64,000 bases of DNA from Chaetorhynchus papuensis (lineage: Eukaryota > Chordata > Aves > Passeriformes > Rhipiduridae): NCBI GenBank assembly GCA_013396525.1, contig VWYX01000772.1, positions 248,001-312,000 on the forward strand, given 5' to 3'. The notes beneath the pieces are model-generated. The model was not told the DNA's origin. It ran no database searches and saw only the letters and a list, made by a program, of their open reading frames with translations. Shown piece after piece: positions 54,419 to 64,000 of the stretch; within the stretch, counting starts at the first letter, position 1, and each line of letters starts with the position of its first letter. A program made the position numbers and the translations under genes.

Positions 54419-54551
54419 CTTTGGTGGCTTGAATGGATAGTCAGATGAAAACGTGATATCCAAGAAGAAAACACCTCCTTCATATACAGAACCTGGAGGT
54501 CCAAGTATAGTAGATCTCCATTCATAAATGTTATCTCCTTTAGGACCGGCA
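54419..54551 (-). CDS. UBE2E3: UBE2E3 coding exon, start of the E2 core (human residues 83-126)
   Basis: This exon of a ubiquitin-conjugating enzyme encodes the first part of the UBC fold, beginning AGPKGDNIYEWRSTILGPPG and ending YPFKPPK. It is 133 bp: one base completing a split serine codon, then 44 codons. The acceptor is a pyrimidine-rich tract ending ACAG (AG at 54552-54553), and the donor is AAG|GTAAGG (GT at 54417-54418). The segment FSSDYPF matches UBE2E3; from memory of the family, UBE2E1 has FTPEYPF and UBE2E2 FSPDYPF. E2 enzymes of this class take activated ubiquitin from E1 as a thioester and pass it to E3 ligases or substrates. UBE2E3 (UbcM2) is reported to enter the nucleus through importin-11 when charged. 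The upstream exons, including the Ser-rich N-terminal extension, lie outside the window. Confidence 0.96.
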
Positions 54552-55839
54552 CTGTGTAAAGAAAACAGAGGAGAGGGAAAGAAAGAGTCAGATGTACCTT
54601 TGAGAGAGGCATTTGATGGATTTCCTTGGGCATTCATTTTGTTTAATTTGACTATTTTTAACACCTGCCCAATTTCCAACTGATTTCAGTGGACTTGGTG
54701 TTTTAAACTGGCACAAAAGCTGGGACTCTGCTGTCCCTTTGGAGAGACAGCAATGAAACAGAATGACCATGAACTACAGGACTTTCACTGTCTGAAATGT
54801 ACCCCCAGATCTATTTTCTTGAGTATGTAGTTGCTGTGAGGTTCTACATCACTTCATCACCTTTTCTACATCCCCCTCTCAATTGCCATCATATTCATAC
54901 ACAAAAGGAGTTTTACATCTTGACCACATTCATCTTCTCCAAGCATTTAACAGATCACACCTTCATAAAAAATGTGGCTTTCAAGCATATGGATACACAT
55001 TTATTGCTACTTGTTTTGTAGGGTAGAGTGAAATGTTACACCCTTGGGCAGCAAAACTCGGGAAGGGAGAGAGAATCAAGTAACGTGGAATTGAGCTTCC
55101 TACAGCACTGTCATGCCAAATAACTGTTTTCTTCAGGATATATTTGTGTTATGCCTCTGGGCAATCAGCAATGAAATGAGCCAAAAATACTTTATTTTAA
55201 GAAGTACAATACTGAATGCATTTCTCACTAGGGGAAGGGTTACTGCATAATTAATTATTAAAGAAAAGCTTTGGAAGAATGGATAACGAACCAGAATTTT
55301 CTCAACTTCTGAGCTATCACTAGTGCTATTATGACACAGTAACCATCTAACCTCCTCACAAAAAACCCTAACCAATCAATAAACCCCTTCCCCTTTCTCC
55401 CCCCCACAGAAACCACCACCAAAAAAATCAAATCTTTAAGCAAGTCTGGATAAAAATTAACCTAACCTTCCACAAAGGGCCCTGAATCTGCCCTGCTGAG
55501 AGCCAAACTGACTGCTATGGAGAGCAACAGCACTGAGCTCATGCTGGATTCACACAGTGGGTTTTATGAAGCTGTAGCTATTTGCCTGCTGCCAAAATAA
55601 AAGTAGGTAACAAGAGAATGCTGGCCTCCAGAGCACAGCTAGGAAAGAAAACATATAAGTGCTGTCAAAAATAAAGTTTGGGTCTAAAATCTTACTTTCT
55701 ATTTGCAATGCATGCATAAAAGTGGAAGAAAAATACTAGATGCATTTTAAGGAAAAAAAAGGGAAATCCAGAAGCAAACAGGTCCATTTTTGGCAATGCA
55801 ATGAACCATTTGTACCTTCAGTCACTCCAGAAGATAATT

Positions 55840-56110
55840 TTATTCATGCTCTCTAAAAAGCAATTAGTGTAAGAACTGAAAATATTGGGGCAATAATGAC
55901 AATATTTAAAACCCACACAGGCCACTGAAATGTTTCAATTAATTCTTGACATTCATCAAGCTTAGAGCTAATTAGCATTGTGCTTGAAAAGCAAATTTCT
56001 GTGGAGCAATTCAATTTCAGCACTAGATGGCCTAATGACTGTTTTATAGTTTAATGCAGAGGTTAGTGCTCTTGCCCTGCATGTCAGGTACTTTTCTTTT
56101 GTACACCTCT
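55840..56110. promoter_or_regulatory. Candidate intronic enhancer
   Basis: Within the UBE2E3 intron. It contains GCAATTAGTG, CAATTAATTC, GAGCTAATTAGCATTG, a CTCF-like site at 56020 and CCTAATGACTG, giving dense ATTA cores in complex non-repetitive sequence. Conservation is untested. Confidence 0.28.
56020..56031 (+). promoter_or_regulatory. CTCF-like motif inside a candidate intronic enhancer
   Basis: The plus strand reads GCACTAGATGGC, 11 of 12 core positions of CCASYAGRKGGC. It sits within the 55840-56110 block rich in homeodomain-type ATTA/TAAT cores. Confidence 0.35.
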
Positions 56111-58788
56111 AACAGCTGGATGCAATTCCATCAGATTAATGAAATGGATGTATCAAACCAGTGACATATTTCAGCCCAATGAATCAGTCACGATTAAGTG
56201 CAGCACCAGCCCAGGGTCAAACTATCTGGTAATCACTTTCCAAGTCAGAGCACGGGCATCTATGAGCTGGCAGCCACAAGCCCAGTGCCATGGCCCTCTG
56301 CCTGTTACTATCTGCTCTCCTCCTCCATGCTACCACCAGAAACATAGAGAAGGATGGGGCTATAACACGAGAAGGGTTGCAAAGCCCTAACCTTGTAAGC
56401 AGAAGAAAATGCTGTTTGAAACCCATCCTAACTGCTGAGGAAAGATTGCTGCAATGTCAACAGAACACAAAGCTGCAACAATAACTGCACTCAGAGAAAG
56501 GAGAAAATTTTAAAATGCTAAATCATCATATCTGATTGAGATTTGTTAAATTCGTATTTAACAGCTCAAGTGGTGTCTCACTTCCAGTGGTGTAAAAGAC
56601 ACCCCTGCTTCACTAGCCAGACACACCTGCTTCACTAAACATCCCTGCAATTGCTACGTTATTGGTTTGAGGAGACACAACACTACAGACCAGAGTCAAG
56701 GCATCTCATTTGATTTCTGCAACCTCTGTACTTCCACTAGGAATCATCCTCAGCCAGCCATACTCAACTTCTGTCTTCTGTATATATGCCAAAGTAATCT
56801 TTTCTGGAAGCAATCAAACCCGTTTTCTCTACGACTCAGCAGAAGACAGCAGACCCGTTCCTGGCAGTGTCAGCCCCGGCAGTGATTTCCACAAGGACAG
56901 GACAGTGGGGTTACACCCACCTGGCTGCCTGCAGGCAGAGCACAAAGCGCAGCCCTGTCTCAGGCCACACCTCGGTGGTGTCCGAGCTGTGAGCGAGAGC
57001 TGGAGCCCCACTGCAGGCACTGCCTTTGGCTCCCCATTGCTGCAGAGCATTGGCTCAGGGCTGCACAAAGACATGGGGAGGGAACTGCTTCTCCATTCCC
57101 AGAGAACAGCAAAAACCCCAGGCTGAAAACTGGGAATAAGGAAGCTTTACTCTGTCCATAATTTTTCTATTGAAAATATCTTCTATTGAATATTTCTATT
57201 AATATTTTCTATTGATACGACCAGTAGAAATACTGTCCTCCTGTTGGGCACTAAAGAGGCTGGCACAGGAGGCCTTCTAGGGGCTGTCTTTGAGCTCTTC
57301 ATTCCCAGAAGCTCTCATGGTGTTCAAGAGACTTTGCTACTGCAAGTGCAGGCTGCAAGCATCTCACCTTCCACCCTGAGAACTGTGGACAGCCGAGGAC
57401 TCGTTCTCGCTGTCCGCCCCACTGGACAGAACACCCCAGGCAGAGCACTACAATGGGGAACTTCCATGGTTTTCTTCCCCTTCTCCTTTCATCAGACAGA
57501 CCCAACTCCTTCCAACCTCCCCTGTGGAACTCAAATGGACAAAAAAATCCTCCTATATCTGGTCCTTTAAAACACAAAATCTCGATGGAGCAACAGGTCT
57601 GATGACAACTTCAGTGTTTCAGTTACAGAGCACACAAGAGCAGCCCACTGCTAACAGCCTGCTGTCCTCTGAAATTAGCTTCAGAACATCACAAATTCAG
57701 TAAAGGCACCAATACTGTATTCTCAATAAAAAGTCCACTTGGTTAATTTTTTACAATATGGGCTAAAAAAAATCTCAGACAAAACAACAAAGCAATTTAA
57801 TTGAAATGAAAAAAATATTATTTGCAAAATTAGGGGGGTTTACTTCTTACATTAAAGATGGGTTGCTTCTTAAAAATAAATTAGAGTGAACTGTCTGCAT
57901 CTTCTTCCTAAGCAAATATCCATTATGTCACTTCACTGAGGGATATCCACCTGATTCAGATAAGACAAAGGATTTATAACCATGCTGTAGCCAAGCTAGT
58001 CCACTGAACAGATTTAATTTACAAGTGTGGCTTCAGATGGTGAATTTGAAAAGACATGAGGTTAAACTTTAGGGGCCCAAGGGGTCACACCAGGTCTTTC
58101 AAACCTAACTCTGCTGAACCCTGGCTCTCAAGTTTCCTGAAGAGGAGTAACAGCTTTTCCAGCACAGTGTCAAGAGCATTCACATGGATGAAGCAGCATT
58201 CACACCAGCAAGAAGCCTGTTAGACTCCCGATGAGGTGGTTACAGAAATCCAAGTTCAGCTTTTGTTACAATTCATTAAATCAAAATGCATTGAAGCTGC
58301 CCATATGGAACTAACTGCAGGACAAGAAACTAGGACAAGAAATTTCCAATGTACATGATGCTGGTAGCATTTTGCTTTCTGCACTTGCTAAATGCACTGC
58401 TGTCAACAGCACTCCTCTAAAACACAGAGCTTGAAGTTTGGTGACAGAATGCAACTTCATAGTCCTGAGACTGTGCTAATTAAGAAGAAAAAGGATGAAG
58501 GCAAATGTAATTTGGTTCGATTTGTTGTTAACTCTGTGTTATGCTTTATTATGATATAGAATATGGGTCTGCAACAGCATACAGTTGGGAGCTGGCTGTG
58601 TTTGTTTTTAGGAAGCTTCCAACAGTGAAGCCTGTCAAACTCTAGAACAGTCTTACCAGAAATGACTTTGGTATCATAAAACTAAAGGTACTGGTCTACA
58701 CCTCCACATGGCACAGGTTTAAGTGGTTGATTATTTTCACACATTCTCTTCTCAAAGGCTCCACCCTCAGGTGTGAGACCCAAGCAGG

Positions 58789-58850
58789 CCGAATCATAGA
58801 ACTGTAAAGGCTGGAAAAGATCTCTACTGATGATCACACAGGCAGCAGCT
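58789..58850 (-). mobile_element. Short CR1 LINE 3' terminus within the UBE2E3 intron
   Basis: The plus-strand sequence GAATCATAGAACTGTAAAGG, then CTGGAAAAGATCTCT and GATGATCAC, is the reverse complement of a CR1 3' end (the usual start is AATCATAGAAT...GGTTGGAAGGGACCT). The element therefore lies in the same orientation as UBE2E3. The right boundary is uncertain because similarity fades after about 60 bp. Confidence 0.7.
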
Positions 58851-61800
58851 AACAAACCAAATGGGGCAGCTAGGCTGAGAATTAGGTAAGGAAAGAACTG
58901 CCTCCATCCTTCCTAAATGTTTATTTCAAAATGAGATTCAGCAAAATTTACTCTTGAATTTCTTCACAGACTGCTTAACCACTGTTCTGTCACTATGTAA
59001 TTTTTACAGCAGTGTAAGTGAAGTCACTGCTCTAAGAGAGGAACGAGATACCATATTTGGATTTTTCTTATTTCAACTGAAGGTACTAAGTAAAGAAAGA
59101 AAAATGCCCTCAAGCATGTTCCACAACCTTGAGCTTGAAAAATCCACTTCATAATGCTACAGTGTAGTGAAGTTCTGCAAAATCTTCAACACAGCTTTGG
59201 AAATTGACTTTTACAAATCATGCTGGAACAAAGGCATGTAGGATGTTACCCGCACAAAAGGCTGTGTTTTGGACACCAACGTCTCAGCTAAAGCTGCTGG
59301 ATGATCTAGTTCAGTGCAACACCATGAGATGCTAAGGGGGCGGTAACAGATCCCATCAGCATATACAATTCAGGCAAATACACAAATCCCATCTGGACGG
59401 AGTCTGCCTGTTTCACCATCTCGGCTTCTGAGCTTGATGAACTCATTTCCAGTGGAAGAAAAATGCCCCAGGCTCAGGTAACTTCAACTTATCACAGAGG
59501 TGGAGATTCATGTCTACCATGCAGGATATCTAGTGTGGATGCTGATGTTTGCCCCTCAGACTACCGAGACAATCAGGGTAGAGAGAAGAGTGACAGCAGT
59601 GCAAGGAACATCTAAATACTCCCTAACATCAACATTTTCCATCTTCCTCTGGTGACACCTGCTTTTCACCAGCAGCACGGGGAGCCTGGCTCCTAATTCA
59701 AGCCGCTAAGCTCAGCACTTGAGAAAATCCTCCTCACCCCTCCATGCAGTGAGAAAGTGAGTGGAAACAGAGCTAGACAACCCTACCTTGTAGCACACTA
59801 CCTTTTTATCTAGCTACAGATACACACTGTCATGCTGCTGGTAATCAAAGAACAAAAAATAATCTCACAAGCAACCAAAGGATCTTATCTGGTGCAAGCT
59901 GTCTGAGAGTTGCTCAGTGAAGCCTGGAGAGAGCACAAATCACTTACCAGTAGTTCTGTTTTAATGTTAAGCACGGGAATATAAAGACGCTCAAATTATT
60001 TTCTTGCTTTGATATTTTCAACATTTTGCAGAATATTTGTCCACTACTCTATTTTTTCTTAATTCTCTTCTTCAAGTGGGGAGGCACTCTTGTGGTTTTG
60101 GTTAGAGCGCAAGTAAGGAAGTGAACACTAATTAAAAGGCATATGTTTGTGGGTGGCTTTCAGTTCTGTGACCTGTGACAAGCATGGATAACAATTTCCA
60201 TTTTCTTTATTTTTCAATGCCTTGTTTACAAGGCTCTGTGGAATGCTTATTCTCAGCATCCATATTACCAGTACCAGTGCCTGAGCACCTCTACTTACAG
60301 AATCTGGGCACTACCTCCTCTCGACACAGAAAGCATACTGGTTTTACTGGCAAGAGCTACAGGTATAACCCTAAATTTAGGATTACAGCATTTTTCTAAG
60401 GTTGGACACATGAGGGCTGTCTATAGCAATGTATCAACCCATGCAAAAAACGCTTCTTGATAAGGTGCTCACTGCTACTAAGGTTTACATGTTATGTGCA
60501 ATTTTTTAAAACAAGAAGTTTCAGTCTATTGTGTTCTTTATATAGCTACAACTGTTCTTATTTTACCTGCCACCGAACCACCTGCTACATTTGTTTGCTG
60601 GGAAGGGTCATTTACTGCTTCCAGCAGATCCACAAAGGCTCTGTGGAAATGAGGATACAAGGATCTAGTTCAGTGCACAGATCTTTCCTTCTGCCACTTC
60701 CCTAAAGTCTATCATGTCCTTATGATTGAAATCCAGAAATTAGTGTTAAAAAAAAAAAACACAACCAACCTACTTTTAACTCATGGAGCCCCTGATAATT
60801 CAGCTGGTTGTAAGGCAGTGCAGGACTTGTGCCCAAGGACATGGTTCAGAGCAAAGCAAGTGCAACTTGAGAGCTCCTTGAAAGCAGCGTGGCTACTCAA
60901 AGCAAAGTGCTGATCCAGCCTAAACTAACTTGGCCAAACCATAAACATTCAGAAATCAAGTGTCATTTGCCCTCCTGCAGCCAGAGCAGGGCATGAACTT
61001 CGGTTTGCTTGCTCTGTTTTAGAAATGTAACCACGTGGCTGTATTTGGGTAACATCACACTGTACCATCAGGGCATCCAAGCCAGTGCAGATCTGCTGTT
61101 AATCACCCTAAAGGGAAAGATGTGTTTTAGACCAGTAGAACCTCCGGTGCTAAACTTGCCATTAGTAGAAGAATACACACTGTTGTTACCAGAGGAAGCT
61201 GAGCAACAAATCATTTGCTAATTCCATCAAAGCTGTAATATGTAGAGAACCCAAGCACTGTATTTTGGAAAGCTGACAGGTTTTCCACTGCCTACAGACC
61301 CATTAAATTGGTTCATTGCTACAATAGCTTCAGATGACTTTACTCCTTGTATTCCTAGTTCCTAGGACCTTTGTTGCTGCTGTTAAAAGTTTGTGCAGGT
61401 CCTTTCCATCTTCCAGAACAACCGTAGCCAATTGCAGAGGAAGAATTCCTGTAATTTTTCCTCTGAAAAAATAAATAAATGCCAGAACAAGGTTGGTAAA
61501 TTAGAACAGAAATACTTAATTTAAACCATGTAACAAAACCTATCAGATTGTCTATGCTCTTGACAGAGGAGTTGTACCCAGGCAATACACATTAAAGTTT
61601 ACCAAACATGGGTTGTTTCTGAAAACAGAAATCTTGAGACACACAGGCATGAAGAAATTTAAAATAAACCAAATGTTCAGCAGGAACTAACTTGAAATAT
61701 GTACATAAGTCCCTCTCATATGCCTACACTGGAGAAATTATCCATATTACCTAATAAAACACAGAGCAGGACAGTCAGTAAAGGGAAATATTTCCTGCTA

Positions 61801-64000
61801 CTCTGCCATGTGTTCATAATAACAAAGCTTTAATTTAGCATAAACTAAAAGATCAGCTCCCTTTCATCGGTGTTGAAAGACCAGCAGTACTGGTGTCCAA
61901 ACACTATTTTCTTGCTGTTGATATAAAGCTCAATTTGTGCTAGGGCCAAAACACTTCGTTGAAGAAATTTGTCTAGCGGGTACACAGTTCCCATTTTCCT
62001 TCCACTCAAAATTACTGATGAACCTGGGTTTAGCAAACATTGAAAATTCTGCTTTTCTTCTATGAGAGAGGATCCTTCTCAACTCCCTAACACTAACAAA
62101 ACTCATTTGGGATACATGCATATTTTATTCATCAGTATGTTTAGCCTCCATACTGACTCTAGAAATTCCCACTGAAAGATCAAATGGTACCTGAGAAGTT
62201 GTGCAGCCTTAGTTTAAGGTGTCCGCCTACAAACACATCTAGAAAATGTGTGCTGTGGAGTATGACTGCAATGCAAATCTCCCAAATCCCAGAGCATCAC
62301 CTTACCCTGGAGACTGGACTGAAATTACACAGTTAGTAAGTCATTCAGTTGTTCTGTGGCATCCACACGTTTCAGACATCAGTCACCTCCACCCTTCACT
62401 GCAAAATCTTCACATCAAACAGTTAAGTGACACTGAGAAATCCAGTTTAGGATTTCCTACCAATATTTTCATTGACACTTTTAATGTCAACAAAGAGAAA
62501 AACCTATTATTCCCAACATCCCTTATGCACACCCTTCAGACGGAGGAAGAAAGAACAGTTAAAACAATTTCACTAAAGGACCTAATTAAACTAAAAATAC
62601 AACTGGCTTTAAAAATGTAGTAAACTTATAAGCACTCATGTCTAAGAACAGTAAGTGGGCAATTTTCAACAGACTAAGCCTGCAAGTTAACTAATGAAAT
62701 GAAATTAAATGAAATCCCCAGCTATCAACCTACACCAAATACCTAAACATGAGGCAATTCCAAATGTATTAAAAATGTGACCAATGTATTTAAAAAATCT
62801 TCTACTGCTCTGCAGATTATGTTTTCTGAGGAAGGTACCTTCATCCAAAAATTGAAAGGAACACCTAGGAAAAGTGTTTTTAAAGACAGAAAGCACGTTG
62901 GTGAATTAGAGAATCACCACCATCTGACCATTCAAGCCTAAAGGCAGACTCTGTGATTAAACTTGTGACCAGTGTTAACGATGTGGAAAAATTTGATTCT
63001 AATATCATAAAAGAATAAAGTGCAATTTATAGATCACAATTTATTCAGGTACTTCATGAAGGACCAAGAAAGACAGAATTGCTGGGAAGTCACCTTCACT
63101 GAAATGTGTGTATTCACCTGTCAAGAAGATGAACACCCAACGTGCCTGGTGCTCCCCCCCAGTGGAACCTCCTCCTCTGCCTCCAGGATGTCCAGGACTG
63201 GGCTTCTTCACAGCTTCACAGCAATATAGCTAGAGGTTGCCTTTTCCCCTTCCTCTAAAAAATCAGCTTTCAATTTCAGCAAAAAAGTTCTGGCTTGCTC
63301 ACACAGAAGCAAAGACAAAACCAGTCAGTCAGATAACCCTGCCTCCATTACCACACATTAACACTCTGAATGAGAAGCACCTACGTAGGATTTAATGACT
63401 TCTAATACATGTACATCAGTTCTGTATTTAGAGTTGTTTCATACTAACTTCCTGAATGTTAACCTGTAGCAAGCACTGAATATTTTCGTTCAAAAGAAGT
63501 CTGTATTTTCATCATCTAAGTCAGTTCTTGGTCCAGTCTTCCTAACCTTCTAGCACAGGCTTTCTCCCAATTGTAATTCTATTATTACTTTTAAATACTT
63601 TCTTCCTCTTGCCTCTATCCATTTCTACATCAGACTGTACAGCCTAACAAACCAAAAATACTGTGACATAGCTCCCTGTATCAGATGCCTACCCTGAAGC
63701 CATAGAAGTTTGATGGAAATCTCAGGAACTAGGAAAAAGATGTATTTTTCAAAAAAAGAATTGTCCTTTCCCAGTTCATACATCGAGACCTTCCCCACCT
63801 TGCATTGCAATGGACACCTTCTCAAGTCCAGCTCCTTTCCAAACATGCTTGGGGTCACCATGTGGACTGTCTGAATTGAAAGTAGTTACCAGTTTTAAAG
63901 GAGTGTGAATCTGTTTAGCCAAAACTCAAGAACCTTGTTCAGCATGACAGTTCAATGTTCAGAAGGTTTTTCTTTAGTTCTGTCTCCACACTGGCTAGCA

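Larger units (their letters stand above)
54552..64000 (-). other. UBE2E3: 3' part of a large UBE2E3 intron (phase 2), running off the window
   Basis: The exon at 54419-54551 opens with the last base of a serine codon, so an upstream exon must end in phase 2. I searched this stretch on the minus strand for the expected upstream coding (RIQKELAEITLDPPPNC and the Ser-rich N-terminus) and did not find it. The intron therefore spans at least 9.4 kb. It contains a short CR1 fragment near 58789, a candidate regulatory block at 55840-56110 and several A-runs. Its longest open frames (138 codons at 56710-57126, 124 codons at 62246-62620) show no known domain and no splice context. The rest holds nothing I recognise. 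Confidence 0.85.

Noticed and set aside
51433..54551. Possibility that the E2 is UBE2E1 or UBE2E2, or a processed pseudogene
   Set aside because: Introns are present, so it is not a retrocopy. The residues SSDYPF and the Leu/Ile pair in the C-terminal exon match UBE2E3, and no frameshift or stop is present.
54350..54679. UBE2E3-like open frame of 109 codons starting with an internal Met
   Set aside because: The true coding part is only 54419-54551. The flanks are intron read through the acceptor and donor, so this is an exon and not a stand-alone small gene or retrocopy.
62246..62620. 124-codon plus-strand frame in the intron, considered as an antisense gene
   Set aside because: No domain, ordinary composition and no flanking splice or promoter signal. 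Compatible with chance in 9 kb of intron.
1..64000. CRISPR arrays, bacterial operons, rRNA or tRNA genes, viral insertions
   Set aside because: No regularly spaced direct repeats with unique spacers, no cloverleaf-like tRNA sequence and no recognisable retroviral coding or LTR pair were seen. The vertebrate gene structure and CR1 elements show this is eukaryotic nuclear DNA.

Overview
The window is vertebrate nuclear DNA, most likely from a bird (another CR1-bearing sauropsid is possible). It is AT-rich and intron/desert-like, with no bacterial-style gene packing. The recognisable transposon remnants are 3' ends of CR1 LINEs, the characteristic avian/reptilian retroposon, and they are sparse, which fits a compact avian genome.

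The only gene I can support is on the minus strand at the right side: the last three coding exons of UBE2E3, a ubiquitin-conjugating (E2) enzyme. Exons at 54419-54551, 52556-52703 and 51433-51530 join with intact GT-AG sites and matching phases. They encode the C-terminal 125-126 residues of the roughly 207-residue protein, including the catalytic cysteine (codon 52647-52649). Residues that differ among UBE2E1, UBE2E2 and UBE2E3 (FSSDYPF; QYLTNRAEHDRIARQW) match UBE2E3. The N-terminal exons lie beyond position 64000, so 54552-64000 is part of a large intron. The 3' UTR runs left from 51432. It has a plausible proximal poly(A) signal at 50908-50913 and a strong distal one at 49020-49025.

Positions 1 to about 49000 are intergenic, downstream of UBE2E3. 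I see no convincing coding exon there. The region holds scattered CR1 fragments (20484-20552, 35122-35345, 46443-46795), short tandem duplications and microsatellites, and a few stretches that look like candidate conserved regulatory elements (5700-6135, 33840-34330, 43200-43410).

The most striking object is an isolated CpG island at about 44385-44960, roughly 4 kb beyond the distal UBE2E3 poly(A) site. It contains a 20-bp GC-rich minisatellite (44589-44835). About 40 bp beyond the array is a near-consensus CTCF site (44871-44885), and a perfect TTACGTAA D-box palindrome lies about 200 bp to the left (44176-44187). This arrangement suggests an undescribed promoter or insulator at the 3' side of UBE2E3. 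I saw no clear case for a novel protein system.
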